Below, piece by piece: positions 7,406 through 17,744 of a stretch of 64,000 nt of DNA. The DNA is from Vreelandella glaciei (GTDB lineage: Bacteria; Pseudomonadota; Gammaproteobacteria; Pseudomonadales; Halomonadaceae). Each line of letters starts with the position of its first letter. Positions within the stretch are counted from its first letter, which is position 1. The stretch covers positions 1 through 64,000 of the forward strand of contig NZ_JACCDE010000031.1 in assembly GCF_013415125.1 (NCBI RefSeq). The letters run 5' to 3'. The notes beneath the pieces are model-generated. The model ran no database searches. It had not been told where the DNA came from and worked only from the letters and a program-made list of their open reading frames with translations. A program made the position numbers and the translations under genes.

Positions 7406-8437
7406 ATGCAGCGCGCGGATTTTCATTACGAGCTACCCGACGAATTAATTGCTCGCTACCCTTCTGAACAACGTAGCGACTGCCGGTTGCTGTGCGTGGA
7501 TGGCCAGAGCGGCGCGTTGGAACATCGCCGCTTTCCTGATCTGCTTGAGCTTCTTGAGCCCGGCGACCTGTTGGTGTTTAACGACACCCGCGTGATTCCG
7601 GCGCGGCTGCACGGCCATAAGGCCAGCGGCGGCAAGGTGGAGATGCTGCTGGAGCGCCCGCTGGATGCCCACCGCGGCTTGGCGCATATTCGGTCAAGTA
7701 AATCGCCAAAGCCCGGCACGGAGCTGATTTTCGAGGGTGACGTTCACGCCATCGTAGAAGGCCGCCGTGATGCGCTGTTCGAACTGCGCTTTTTAGGCGA
7801 TACGCCGATGATTGCACTGCTTGAAAAGCACGGCCATATGCCGCTGCCGCCGTATATCACCCGCGAAGACGAACTCAGTGACCGTGAGCGCTACCAGACC
7901 GTGTATGCCCGGCGTGATGGTGCAGTAGCAGCACCGACCGCCGGGCTGCATTTTGATCAGCCGCTGCTGGATGCCCTTGCCGACAAAGGCATTAACCGTG
8001 CCTTTGTCACGCTGCACGTGGGCGCGGGCACTTTTCAGCCGGTGCGGGTGGACAACATCCTTGAACACCATATGCACAGCGAGTGGATTGAGGTCACGGA
8101 AGCCACCTGTCAGCAAGTGCGCGATACCCTGGCAGCTGGCAAGCGGGTGGTGGCAGTAGGCACCACCAGCGTGCGCTGCCTGGAAAGCGCCTGCATGAAA
8201 AGTAGCGATGGGCAGATCGCGCCTTATAGTGGCGATACCGATATTTTCATTTATCCCGGTTACCAGTGGCGCTGCGTGGATGCTTTAATTACCAACTTCC
8301 ATTTACCTGAATCGACCCTGCTGATGCTGGTCTCCTCCTTTGTGGGCTACGACACCATCATGCACGCCTATCAACGGGCAGTGGCCGAGCGCTATGCGTT
8401 CTTTAGCTACGGCGATGCCATGTTGTTAACCCGCTAG
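7406..8437 (+). CDS. queA: S-adenosylmethionine:tRNA ribosyltransferase-isomerase QueA
   Basis: QueA transfers and rearranges the ribose of S-adenosylmethionine onto 7-aminomethyl-7-deazaguanine in tRNA, making epoxyqueuosine. The 343-residue protein (E. coli about 356) has family blocks [12 protein letters not shown] near the N-terminus, [29 protein letters not shown] and [16 protein letters not shown] near the C-terminus. It is the first gene of the conserved queA-tgt-yajC-secD-secF run. No obvious defects. Confidence 0.97.
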   Translation: MQRADFHYELPDELIARYPSEQRSDCRLLCVDGQSGALEHRRFPDLLELLEPGDLLVFNDTRVIPARLHGHKASGGKVEMLLERPLDAHRGLAHIRSSKSPKPGTELIFEGDVHAIVEGRRDALFELRFLGDTPMIALLEKHGHMPLPPYITREDELSDRERYQTVYARRDGAVAAPTAGLHFDQPLLDALADKGINRAFVTLHVGAGTFQPVRVDNILEHHMHSEWIEVTEATCQQVRDTLAAGKRVVAVGTTSVRCLESACMKSSDGQIAPYSGDTDIFIYPGYQWRCVDALITNFHLPESTLLMLVSSFVGYDTIMHAYQRAVAERYAFFSYGDAMLLTR

Positions 8438-8500
8438 TTACTGACTGCCGATTGTTGACCCACTTGCCCTGCTCCAGTCGCGCCAAACGAATGAGATTAA

Positions 8501-9649
<1,149 letters not shown>

Positions 9650-9662
9650 AGCGAATTAATCG

Positions 9663-9687
9663 CCACGCGCCTTGGCGCGTGGTTTAA
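9663..9687 (+). terminator. Hairpin after tgt, probable terminator
   Basis: A perfect inverted repeat CCACGCGCC/GGCGCGTGG with almost no loop lies 14 bp after the tgt stop and is followed by TTTAAAC. The T-run is short, so it may act as a weak terminator or as an mRNA end-protecting structure within the queA-secF operon. Confidence 0.5.
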
Positions 9688-9712
9688 ACTGTTCGACTAT
9701 GTTTTTTGAACC

Positions 9713-9772
9713 AAGCTTTTAACTACCAAGCTTTTACAACTAAGCCTTTAAAAACCTAAGCTTTTTCTAACT
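9713..9772. repeat. Four degenerate direct repeats (AAGCTTTT-type) in the yajC leader
   Basis: AAGCTTTTAACTACC (9713), AAGCTTTTACAACT (9728), AAGCCTTTAAAAACCT (9742) and AAGCTTTTTCTAACT (9758) follow each other with periods of 15, 14 and 16 bases. The array ends just before the AGGAG ribosome binding site of yajC. Confidence 0.75.
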
Positions 9773-9787
9773 CAGGAGCTCTCTACA

Positions 9788-10114
9788 ATGCTGGATTTCT
9801 TCATCTCACCAGCCCATGCCCAATCAGCCGCCGGTGGCGGTGGTATTGCGCAAATCGTCATGCTGGTCGGTTTCGTGCTGATTTTCTACTTCCTGTTGTG
9901 GCGTCCGCAAGCCAAACGCGCTAAGCAGCACAAGCAACTGGTCAGCAACCTGGACAAAGGCGACGAGATCGTCATTGGCGGCGGTTTGGTAGGTCGTATC
10001 ACTAAGGTGAGCGACGAGTTCCTGACCATCGAGATCTCTGAAGGCACCGAAGTTAACGTGCAGAAGAACGCCGTTGCCGCCGTACTGCCTAAAGGCACCA
10101 TCAAGTCCATCTAA
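9788..10114 (+). CDS. yajC: Sec translocon accessory subunit YajC
   Basis: A 108-residue protein with an N-terminal membrane segment (IVMLVGFVLIFYFLLWRPQAKRAK, about residues 20-43) and a soluble domain with DKGDEIVIGGGLVGRI. YajC associates with SecDF in the inner membrane. AGGAG lies before ATG 9788. The N-terminal FFISPAHAQSA stretch is typical of the family. Lies between tgt and secD as in most gammaproteobacteria. Confidence 0.96.
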   Translation: MLDFFISPAHAQSAAGGGGIAQIVMLVGFVLIFYFLLWRPQAKRAKQHKQLVSNLDKGDEIVIGGGLVGRITKVSDEFLTIEISEGTEVNVQKNAVAAVLPKGTIKSI

Positions 10115-10246
10115 ACCTTGTAATACCCCTGCCGAGCCAGTGCCAGCCACCCCGGCAGGGGTGACATGGTATAAATGATGGTGAACTTTGCTGTGCGCGG
10201 TGTGTCCGTGCACAGCATTCCGTTTGTAATTGAAGGCAGGGCTTGC

Positions 10247-12100
10247 ATGCTCAACCGTTACCCCCTGTGGAAGTATCTACTGATACTGGTCGTCCTGGTG
10301 GTTGGCCTTATCTACTCGCTTCCCAATCTATTCCCCGAAGATCCCGCTATTCAAATCAGCAGCGCCCAAGGCGACTCGCTGGATGAGCAACAGATAGAGC
10401 GTGTTGAAGCCGCGCTTAGCGAAAACGATATCGAAGTAAAAGCGTTCGAAGAAGAGAATGGACAATGGCTCATTCGTTTGCGCCATGACGATGATCAACT
10501 TCCCGCACGCGACATTGCCGCCGATTTATTGGGCGATGAGGCAACGGTAGCACTGAACCTTGCTGAAGCAACGCCGGAGTGGCTACAGGCATTCTCTGCC
10601 TCCCCCATGACGTTAGGCCTTGATTTGCGCGGTGGCGTGCACTTCCTGCTGGAAGTGGATATGGACGCCGCGTTAACCCAGCGCCTTGAAGTCAACGGCA
10701 GTGCCATGCGTGAGCTGCTGCGTGGTGAGCGTATCCGCTACCGCAACACTGAAGTCGAAGAGCGTTCGCTTTCGATCGATTTCGCCAGCAGCGAAGACCG
10801 CGACACAGCCCGCAGCCTGATCAGCCGCGACTTCCCTGAGTTTGAATACAGCAGCGAAGGCGATGGCCGCGCTTCAACGCTGGTCATGACGCTTAGCGAT
10901 CAGTCGGTCAGCGAAATTCAGGATTACGCGATCAACCAGAACTTGACCACCCTACGCAACCGGGTCAATGAACTGGGCGTGGCAGAGCCAATGGTGCAGC
11001 GCCAGGGGCCTAACCAAATCGTGGTCGAGCTTCCCGGCATTCAAGACACCGTGGCCGCCAAACGCATTGTAGGCGCAACGGCCAATCTGGAATTCCGCCT
11101 GGAAGCCCGCCCTGACACCCCGGAAAACGAAACAGAAACCCTAACGTTTCGTAACGAGCCTGCGCGCACCGCTGAGCTAATGCGCGATGTGATCATTACC
11201 GGTGACAGCGTTTCCAGTGCCAGCAACAGTTTCGATGAAAACGGTCGCCCGCAAGTCAATATTGATCTGGACGGCACCGGCGGCACGCTGATGAACCGTG
11301 CCACGCGCACCAACATTGGTCGCAACATGGCGGTGCTGTTCATTGAGCACAAGAGCGAAGATACCGTGGTGACCGACCCGGAAACGGGTGAAGAAACCAT
11401 TGAGCGCGAGCCCTATGTTGAGCGCGGCCTAATCAGTCTGGCAACGATTCAAAGCGCCCTGGGTAACAGCTTCCGGATCACCGGCCTGGACTCGCCGACA
11501 GAAGCCGCTGAACTGGCGCTACTGCTGCGTTCGGGCTCCCTTGCAGCTCCCATCTACTTCGTGCAAGAGCGCACGATTGGGCCAAGCTTGGGCGCTGAAA
11601 ACATTGAGCGCGGTTTGCTCTCGGTGCAGATCGGTCTGCTGCTGGTCGTGCTGTTCATGCTGGTGCGTTACAAGGTGTTTGGTGTGTTTGCCAACATCGC
11701 CCTGGCGCTGAACTTAACGCTGCTGGTCGCGGTGATGTCAATGCTGGGCGCCACGCTGACGCTGCCGGGTATTGCCGGTATCGTGTTGACGCTGGGCATG
11801 GCGGTCGATGCCAACGTGCTGATCTTTGAGCGAATACGCGAAGAGCTGCGCAACGGCATGTCGGTGCAACAGGCGATTCAAGCCGGTTATGAGCGCGCCT
11901 TTACCTCCATCGTCGACGCCAATATCACCACGCTGCTGGTGGCCGTTATCCTGTTCTCGATTGGCTCCGGCCCGGTGAAAGGGTTTGCCGTCACGCTCTC
12001 TATCGGCATTTTGACTTCGCTGTTCACCGCTCTGATGGTGACTCGCGCCATGGTCAACTTGTTCTATGGCAGCAAACCCGTCAAAAAGCTGTGGATCTAA
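10247..12100 (+). CDS. secD: Protein translocase subunit SecD
   Basis: SecD forms with SecF a proton-driven inner-membrane complex that pulls secreted proteins out of the Sec channel. The start at 10247 (MLNRYPLWKYLLILVV) is preferred to an earlier one because it follows GAAGGCAGGG and places the first membrane helix at the N-terminus; this gives 617 residues. Visible: TM1 (about 8-27), the large periplasmic P1 region with DLRGGVHFLLEVD, and the C-terminal five-helix RND-like domain with GIAGIVLTLGMAVDANVLIFERIRE. Precedes secF by 34 bp. Confidence 0.97.
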   Translation: MLNRYPLWKYLLILVVLVVGLIYSLPNLFPEDPAIQISSAQGDSLDEQQIERVEAALSENDIEVKAFEEENGQWLIRLRHDDDQLPARDIAADLLGDEATVALNLAEATPEWLQAFSASPMTLGLDLRGGVHFLLEVDMDAALTQRLEVNGSAMRELLRGERIRYRNTEVEERSLSIDFASSEDRDTARSLISRDFPEFEYSSEGDGRASTLVMTLSDQSVSEIQDYAINQNLTTLRNRVNELGVAEPMVQRQGPNQIVVELPGIQDTVAAKRIVGATANLEFRLEARPDTPENETETLTFRNEPARTAELMRDVIITGDSVSSASNSFDENGRPQVNIDLDGTGGTLMNRATRTNIGRNMAVLFIEHKSEDTVVTDPETGEETIEREPYVERGLISLATIQSALGNSFRITGLDSPTEAAELALLLRSGSLAAPIYFVQERTIGPSLGAENIERGLLSVQIGLLLVVLFMLVRYKVFGVFANIALALNLTLLVAVMSMLGATLTLPGIAGIVLTLGMAVDANVLIFERIREELRNGMSVQQAIQAGYERAFTSIVDANITTLLVAVILFSIGSGPVKGFAVTLSIGILTSLFTALMVTRAMVNLFYGSKPVKKLWI

Positions 12101-12134
12101 TCCACGTGCTTAGCCCAGAACTTAAGAGGTGGTA

Positions 12135-13061
12135 ATGAAACCCCTATCACACCTGCAAATCGACTTTATGGGACGACGCAATATCGCGTTTGTCGTCTCT
12201 GCTTTGCTTTTGGTCGTGTCGATTGGCGCTATTCTGTTCCAGCAGCTCAACCTGGGGCTGGATTTCACCGGCGGTACGCTGGTTGAGGTGCGTTATGGCG
12301 CTGCGCCCTCACTTGATGCTATTCGTGTGCTGCTTGAAGAGAGCGGCTTCCAAGATGTCTCCGTGCAGACCTTTGGGGCATCAACCGAAGTATTGATCCG
12401 CCTTCAGCAGGCGTTTGATGCCGATGTGGGCGCTGAGGTCGTTAACCTTCTGCGCTCCAGTGGCGATAGCGTTGACCTTGTTCGCTCCGAGTTCGTTGGC
12501 TCCCAAGTCGGTGACCAGCTGCGCGATCAAAGCGGCCTGGGCCTGTTGGTAGCCCTTGGCGTGGTAATGCTCTACGTGGCCTTCCGCTTTCAGTACAAGT
12601 TTGCGATTGGCGCACTGCTGGCACTGCTACACGACGTAATTATCGTCGTGGGCATTTTTGCGCTATTTCAGCTCGATTTCGATCTCACCGTGCTCGCAGC
12701 GATCCTGGCGGTTATCGGCTACTCGCTGAACGATACCATCGTGGTTTACGACCGTGTGCGCGAAGCCATCCGCACCTCGCGCATCGACGATATGCCGCAG
12801 ATCTTCAACGAAGCGATTAACGCCACGCTCTCGCGCACCCTGGCAACCTCGGGCACCACCATTCTGGTGCTGCTTGCGCTACTGCTGCTGGGCGGGGATA
12901 TGATTGAGAACTTTGCCATTGCGCTGCTGGTTGGCATCGTCGTGGGTACGTTCTCTTCTATCTATATTGCCGCGGCGCTGCTGCTACCGCTGAAGCTGTC
13001 GCGGGAAGATTTGATTCCCACCAAGAAAGAGCTTGATGAAGAAGAGGAGGAGTTGCCTTAA
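12135..13061 (+). CDS. secF: Protein translocase subunit SecF
   Basis: A 308-residue partner of SecD. It has TM1 at the N-terminus, the GLDFTGGTLVEV motif (about 45-56) and the RND-like block YSLNDTIVVYDRVRE. ATG 12135 follows AAGAGGTGG; the GTG six bases upstream overlaps that site and is rejected. The acidic C-terminus (DEEEEELP) is cytoplasmic. It ends the queA-secF operon at a strong terminator. Confidence 0.97.
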   Translation: MKPLSHLQIDFMGRRNIAFVVSALLLVVSIGAILFQQLNLGLDFTGGTLVEVRYGAAPSLDAIRVLLEESGFQDVSVQTFGASTEVLIRLQQAFDADVGAEVVNLLRSSGDSVDLVRSEFVGSQVGDQLRDQSGLGLLVALGVVMLYVAFRFQYKFAIGALLALLHDVIIVVGIFALFQLDFDLTVLAAILAVIGYSLNDTIVVYDRVREAIRTSRIDDMPQIFNEAINATLSRTLATSGTTILVLLALLLLGGDMIENFAIALLVGIVVGTFSSIYIAAALLLPLKLSREDLIPTKKELDEEEEELP

Positions 13062-13095
13062 CGGCGCCTCCATTTAGATGGCTTCTTTAGCCGAC

Positions 13096-13134
13096 AAAAA
13101 AGCCCCTGCTGGGTTACCAGCAGGGGCTTTTTTT
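13096..13134. terminator. Bidirectional terminator between secF and suhB
   Basis: A 12-bp stem (AGCCCCTGCTGG with CCAGCAGGGGCT, loop GTTA) is flanked by AAAAA on the left and TTTTTTT on the right, so it serves both the plus-strand secF and the minus-strand suhB transcripts. Confidence 0.9.
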
Positions 13135-13174
13135 ATCTTTACAGCTTTTATCTTTAAAAGCTTAGCATTGCTGC

Positions 13175-13969
13175 TTAAAAGTGCGGCGTTAGCTGCTTGA
13201 TCAGTGCTTTATAAAGACGCGGCCCAGCAGCCATTAATTGCCCTTCCACTTTCACCGTGGGCTGGCCGTCGGGCGTGCCCATCAAGGCGCCCGACTCTTT
13301 CAGAAACAGCGTGCCTACTAGCATGTCCTGCTCTTCCAAGCCGAGCACGAAAGCACTGTCCACTCGCCCAGTGGCTAACTCACACAAATCCAGCAGTCCA
13401 CAGCCTGTTGCCAGCAGGTTTTCTACCTGGGGGGCAAGCTGCTGTGAAACGGTTAGATAGGCAGGCAAATTACGGGGGCGCAGCCAAACTTCCGGCAGGC
13501 TCATGGCCATTCGCGTACCGCTGATGGCGGTAGGCTTGCTAACGCGCATGCGCTTGTCATTGTGCTGGGCACCGCGACCGCGGCTGGCGATATATTCGTC
13601 GTCGGCGAACGGGCAGATAATCACTGCGTGCTCGGGACGACCTTTGATAAGACACACCACTGAGAGTGCAAAGCCCTTACCGGCAACGGCTAAATTGGAG
13701 TAGCCGTGCATCGGTTCAATTTTCCAGACGGTATCCGCGCCTTCGCCTTCACCCGCGCGATGTGGCGTAAAGCGGCCGGTCACACCGTGCTGGGGGTAAC
13801 CGCGCTCCAACTGCTGAACAATCGTCGCTTCGGCCTTGCGCGCTGTCTCATCGAGCAGGCGGTCAAGGTTAAATTCATCGTGAGCGTTTTCAATACGTTC
13901 GCGTACGCGCAGAAAGTGTTCAACAGCGCCACGCGCAGCGCGCAGCGTAAATTGGACCATCGGATTCAT
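13175..13969 (-). CDS. suhB: SuhB-position inositol monophosphatase homologue lacking catalytic residues
   Basis: 264 residues, full family length, divergent from trmJ exactly as suhB is in E. coli and Pseudomonas. Overall similarity to SuhB is clear (YPQH near 58, SNLAVAGKGFALSVV, GRGAQ near 131). The active site is not conserved: the metal-binding DPLDGT motif reads EPMHGY (85-90), the EE pair that normally follows YPQH is gone (sequence GVTGRFTPH), and only the late Asp (D215 in EEQD) remains. Three of four expected metal ligands are therefore lost while the frame is intact. E. coli SuhB also works in rRNA transcription antitermination with Nus factors, independently of phosphatase activity; I infer that this role is what is retained here. 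Confidence 0.85.
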   Translation of the reverse strand: MNPMVQFTLRAARGAVEHFLRVRERIENAHDEFNLDRLLDETARKAEATIVQQLERGYPQHGVTGRFTPHRAGEGEGADTVWKIEPMHGYSNLAVAGKGFALSVVCLIKGRPEHAVIICPFADDEYIASRGRGAQHNDKRMRVSKPTAISGTRMAMSLPEVWLRPRNLPAYLTVSQQLAPQVENLLATGCGLLDLCELATGRVDSAFVLGLEEQDMLVGTLFLKESGALMGTPDGQPTVKVEGQLMAAGPRLYKALIKQLTPHF

Positions 13970-14130
13970 GGTTGGGCCTTGTGACAGTGATGTTAAAGAA
14001 CGTGATGCTAATAATAGAGCATAAGTAGGCGCAGGTGCCGCCTTTGGCGCGCAATTCTAGCAGACCACTCTCGGGCATGCCATCGACTCATGCTAGACTG
14101 CGCGTTTTACGCATTAATGATCCCTTGTTT

Positions 14131-14200
14131 TTATTAACAGGGCCTTATTAGCAGGATCTTATTAACCGGATCTTATTAACAAAGACTATTTACCGAGCCC
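14131..14200. repeat. Five tandem 14-bp repeats in the trmJ leader
   Basis: TTATTAACAGGGCC, TTATTAGCAGGATC, TTATTAACCGGATC, TTATTAACAAAGAC and TATTTACCGAGCCC run head to tail with an exact 14-base period and end 4 bases before the trmJ ATG. Units two and three are nearly identical; the outer ones are more diverged. The array replaces the normal leader and no canonical ribosome binding site is visible after it. Confidence 0.85.
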
Positions 14201-14204
14201 TATC

Positions 14205-14954
14205 ATGCTTGAGCGCATTCGCATTGTTCTTATCGGCACTAGCCACCCTGGCAATATCGGCGGCGTGGCACGCGCCATGCATAATATGGGCTTGGCAGAT
14301 TTAGCCCTTGTTGCCCCCCGCTGCGAGGTCATTACCCAGGACAGTATTTCCCGCGCCTCCGGCGCTGACCACCTGCTTCATCAAGCCAGTGTGCACGCTA
14401 CTCTTGAAGAAGCAGTGGCTGATTGCACCCTGACCGTGGGCGCCAGTGCGCGCTCACGCACCCTGCCCTGGCCGATGCTCTCGCCCAGGGAATTAGCCGA
14501 CCGGCTGCCCGCCGAGTGCCAAGCTGCTGAGTCACGCGTGGCACTAGTGTTTGGCCGTGAGGACAGCGGCCTGACCAATGCTGAGCTACAGCGCTGCCAC
14601 GCCCACGTGCATATTCCGACTAATGCTGATTTCAGCTCGCTCAATTTGGCGGCGGCGGTGCAGGTGCTTGCCTATGAGTGTCGCATGGCTTGGCTAAGCC
14701 AGGCGGATGCGCCTTCAGCGGCGCCGAGTGATGACGCTGAGCTGGCTACCCACGCTGAACTTGAACGCTATTTCGAGCACTTGGAGCGCACGCTGATTGG
14801 CATTGATTTTCACGACCCCGACCAGCCGCGCCAACTGATGGCGAGACTCCGCCGGCTCTACCTGCGCGCCCGCCCAGAGCGGATGGAAATGAATATATTG
14901 CGTGGAATACTGTCGGCCACCGAGAAGGCTGCCAACACCAGGCAAACCAAGTGA
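14205..14954 (+). CDS. trmJ: tRNA (cytidine/uridine-2'-O-)-methyltransferase TrmJ
   Basis: TrmJ methylates the 2'-hydroxyl of nucleotide 32 in tRNA anticodon loops. The 249-residue protein has the SPOUT blocks IVLIGTSHPGNIGGVARAMHNMGL (split over residues 7-30), LVFGREDSGLTNAEL (about 112-126) and SSLNLAAAVQVLAYE (about 145-159) that make the SAM knot. A helical C-terminal extension follows. The leader is a tandem repeat array. It is divergent from suhB and followed by cysE. Confidence 0.95.
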   Translation: MLERIRIVLIGTSHPGNIGGVARAMHNMGLADLALVAPRCEVITQDSISRASGADHLLHQASVHATLEEAVADCTLTVGASARSRTLPWPMLSPRELADRLPAECQAAESRVALVFGREDSGLTNAELQRCHAHVHIPTNADFSSLNLAAAVQVLAYECRMAWLSQADAPSAAPSDDAELATHAELERYFEHLERTLIGIDFHDPDQPRQLMARLRRLYLRARPERMEMNILRGILSATEKAANTRQTK

Positions 14955-15086
14955 TAATTTATTAGGCTTGAAGATGCTGACTTGAAGACGCTACCTAACG
15001 CCCCCACGTTGAAGGTCTGTTTAGTTATCTTCATGCGATGCACTTTCAGTTGAGTGACTGCACATCTACCGCCCAAGGATCACCTC

Positions 15087-15962
15087 ATGTTTCAACGTCT
15101 ACGTGAAGACATCAACAGCGTATTTGACCGCGACCCAGCTGCACGTAACTTTCTTGAGGTGCTGACCAACTACCCCGGCCTGCACGCTCTACTGCTGCAC
15201 CGCTGCGGTCACTGGCTGTGGAAAAAAAACCTCAAATGGTTAGCGCGGACGCTATCGACGTTTTCACGCTGGCTGACCGGTATCGAGATACACCCGGGCG
15301 CCACCATCGGACGGCGCTTTTTCATCGACCACGGCATGGGCGTGGTGATTGGCGAAACGGCCCAGGTCGGCGATAACGTCACGCTGTACCAGGGAGTCAC
15401 GCTAGGCGGCACCAGTTGGAACAAGGGCAAGCGCCACCCAACGTTGGGCGATGGAGTGATTGTCGGCGCGGGCGCCAAGATATTGGGCCCCTTCACCGTG
15501 GGTGCCGGCGCCAAAATTGGCTCTAACGCGGTGGTCACGAAAGAAGTACCGCCGGGCGCCACAGTAGTCGGTATTCCCGGCAAAATTGTCAAACGCACCG
15601 ACCCTGATGTGGAAGAGGCGCTGGATGTCGATCCCGCCCGTCGCGAAGCCATCTGCCAAAAATTTGGCTTTGATGCCTATGGTGTCAGCCAGGATATGCC
15701 CGACCCGGTAGCCCGCTCGATGCAGGCCATGCTGGATCATATGCACGCCGTGGATGAACGTATTGAGCGCATGTGTTCTACCCTGCGCAAGCTAGACGAC
15801 AACTACCGTGACGGCCAGCTCCCGGCGCTACGCGAAGAAGATTTCGCCGGCATTCTCGATGAGCAAGACACCGGCTGTCCAGGCGTTGGCAAGCGCTCGG
15901 TGGCGAACTCCTCTGCGGAGCAAGCGAACGAGCAAGAAACGCTGCCGCCGCGTAATGGTTGA
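15087..15962 (+). CDS. cysE: Serine O-acetyltransferase CysE
   Basis: CysE acetylates serine to O-acetylserine, the carbon acceptor for cysteine synthesis. The ATG at 15087 ([18 protein letters not shown]) follows CAAGGA and matches the short-type bacterial N-terminus; an upstream in-frame start (15054) is less likely. The left-handed beta-helix hexapeptide repeats run from about residue 65 to 175 ([41 protein letters not shown]). The C-terminal 100 residues are a variable acidic tail. Placement between trmJ and iscR, next to a cysteine desulfurase, links cysteine supply and sulfur transfer. Confidence 0.95.
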   Translation: MFQRLREDINSVFDRDPAARNFLEVLTNYPGLHALLLHRCGHWLWKKNLKWLARTLSTFSRWLTGIEIHPGATIGRRFFIDHGMGVVIGETAQVGDNVTLYQGVTLGGTSWNKGKRHPTLGDGVIVGAGAKILGPFTVGAGAKIGSNAVVTKEVPPGATVVGIPGKIVKRTDPDVEEALDVDPARREAICQKFGFDAYGVSQDMPDPVARSMQAMLDHMHAVDERIERMCSTLRKLDDNYRDGQLPALREEDFAGILDEQDTGCPGVGKRSVANSSAEQANEQETLPPRNG

Positions 15963-16040
15963 CCAAAGCACTCAGGTTTTCCCATAATGGCAACACATTT
16001 GCCGTCAGTGCGCTGAGCGTTCAGCGTCGAGGGGCTTGCC

Positions 16041-16508
16041 ATGCGCTTGACCACCAAAGGCCGTTACGCCGTTACCGCCATGCTCGATTTAGCCTTGCAT
16101 GCCCACAACGGCCCGACCAGCCTAAGCGATATCTCCCAGCGCCAAGAGATATCGCTCTCCTATTTAGAGCAGCTTTTTGCTCGCCTGCGCCGTGCAGGCT
16201 TGGTCAACAGCGTACGCGGCCCAGGCGGCGGGTATCTGCTGTCACAACCTGCGGAAGAGATTAGCGTTTCCAAGGTCATTGATGCAGTGAATGAAAGCGT
16301 TGATGCCACCCGCTGCCAAGGGCTTTCCGATTGCCAACAGGGCGACACCTGCCTGACGCACCATTTGTGGTGCGAGCTTTCCGTTCAGATACGCCATTTC
16401 TTTGACGAGATGACGCTGGCACAACTGATGCTGCGCCCTGATGTCATACGTATTGCATCACGACAGAAACAGCGTGCCGAGGCGGGTATTCTTGCCTCCT
16501 CACCCTGA
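16041..16508 (+). CDS. iscR: Iron-sulfur cluster regulator IscR (Rrf2 family)
   Basis: A 155-residue Rrf2-type winged-helix regulator that begins [18 protein letters not shown]. The [2Fe-2S]-ligand motif C-x5-C-x5-C is present ([13 protein letters not shown], about residues 92-104), followed by TCLTHHLW. In E. coli IscR represses the isc operon in its cluster-bound form. It heads iscS-iscA here with 39 bp to iscS. I could not find a convincing type 1 IscR site in the 78 bp upstream. Confidence 0.95.
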   Translation: MRLTTKGRYAVTAMLDLALHAHNGPTSLSDISQRQEISLSYLEQLFARLRRAGLVNSVRGPGGGYLLSQPAEEISVSKVIDAVNESVDATRCQGLSDCQQGDTCLTHHLWCELSVQIRHFFDEMTLAQLMLRPDVIRIASRQKQRAEAGILASSP

Positions 16509-16547
16509 CCCAACGCTCCCTGACCGACAAACTGCTGGAACATAACG

Positions 16548-17714
16548 ATGACCACACCCACGCTGCCCATTTACCTGGATTACGCCGCCACCGCGCCGGC
16601 GGATGCCCGCGTGGTTGAGGTTATGCAGCGCTACCTAACGGTTGACCAGCTATTCGCCAACCCGGCTTCGCGCAGCCATATGTTAGGTTGGCAGGCAGAA
16701 CAGGTGGTTGAGCAGGCACGCCGCCAAGTGGCCGACGCGATTGGCGCCGACCCACGAGAAATTGTTTGGACCAGCGGTGCCACCGAAGCGGACAACCTGG
16801 CGCTGATCGGCTTTATGCGCGCTAACCGCGAGCGTGGCCTACACTTGGTGACCTCGACGATTGAGCATAAAGCCATCGTAGACACGGCCCATGCGCTGGA
16901 GAAAGAGGGGTTTGAGGTGACGTGGCTCACGCCAGGGCGGGATGGCTGTATTCAGCCTGAAAAGCTGCGCGAAGCCATGCGCGACGATACTGCACTGGTC
17001 TCACTCATGGCGGTTAATAATGAGCTGGGCAGCATCAACAATATTGCCGCCCTGGCGGCCGTTGCTCATGAGTTTGGTGCGGTCTTTCATACCGATGCCG
17101 CCCAGGCGGCAGGTCGCATCCCCTTAGACGTAGTGGCCCAACAGATTGACCTGATGTCGCTTTCCGGGCACAAGACCTACGGCCCCAAAGGCGTCGGCGC
17201 GCTATATGTGAAGCGCCACCCAGACATTCGCGTAGAGGCATTGATCCATGGCGGCGGTCACGAACGCGGCATGCGTTCCGGCACGCTACCGACGCACCAA
17301 ATTGCTGGCATGGGCGAAGCTTTCGCGCTGATGCAGCAGCAGTACGATGACGACAACGCTCACATTAGCCGTTTGCAGCAGCGTTTTTTGCGCGGCCTTG
17401 AAGGCGTTGAAGGTGTTTTTGCTAACACACCACTAGATAATGCGGTTCCCAATATTCTCAACCTGGCGTTTGAAGGCGTCGACGGTGAGTCATTACTGAT
17501 GGCGCTGCGCGATGTAGCGGTCTCTACTGGCTCCGCGTGCAACTCGGCAAGCGTTGACCCTTCTTATGTACTGCTTGGCATCGGCACGCCCCGCTCGCTG
17601 GCGCTCTCGTCGCTGCGCTTTAGCTTCGGGCGTTTTACTACCGAAGCAGAAATCGATCATGCGCTAACGCTCATACGCCACGCGGTGAGCGGTTTACGTA
17701 CACCGCCCGGTTAA
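16548..17714 (+). CDS. iscS: Cysteine desulfurase IscS, with shortened C-terminus
   Basis: A PLP enzyme that takes sulfur from cysteine for Fe-S clusters and tRNA thiolation. 388 residues. Visible: EHKAIVDT (PLP-stacking His), SGHKTYGPKGVGALYVK (Schiff-base Lys), HGGGHERGMRSGTL, and the mobile loop GSACNSASVDPSYV with the persulfide Cys. The protein stops at GLRTPPG, so about 20 residues present at the C-terminus of E. coli IscS are missing. In E. coli that tail contributes to IscU binding, and no iscU follows here. Otherwise intact. Confidence 0.93.
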   Translation: MTTPTLPIYLDYAATAPADARVVEVMQRYLTVDQLFANPASRSHMLGWQAEQVVEQARRQVADAIGADPREIVWTSGATEADNLALIGFMRANRERGLHLVTSTIEHKAIVDTAHALEKEGFEVTWLTPGRDGCIQPEKLREAMRDDTALVSLMAVNNELGSINNIAALAAVAHEFGAVFHTDAAQAAGRIPLDVVAQQIDLMSLSGHKTYGPKGVGALYVKRHPDIRVEALIHGGGHERGMRSGTLPTHQIAGMGEAFALMQQQYDDDNAHISRLQQRFLRGLEGVEGVFANTPLDNAVPNILNLAFEGVDGESLLMALRDVAVSTGSACNSASVDPSYVLLGIGTPRSLALSSLRFSFGRFTTEAEIDHALTLIRHAVSGLRTPPG

Positions 17715-17744
17715 GCGGCTGACTATTTTTAAGGAGAACGCCTC

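Noticed and set aside
10126..10163. Inverted repeat after yajC (ACCCCTGCC ... GGCAGGGGT)
   Set aside because: The loop is long and no T-run follows, so I do not call it a terminator; secD probably remains co-transcribed.
13175..13969. Treating the suhB-position gene as a pseudogene
   Set aside because: The frame is full length, the fold-level sequence is conserved and there is no stop or frameshift; only catalytic residues differ, so it is more likely a functional non-enzyme.
15963..16040. IscR binding site in the iscR leader
   Set aside because: No sequence close to the type 1 or type 2 IscR consensus could be seen by eye.
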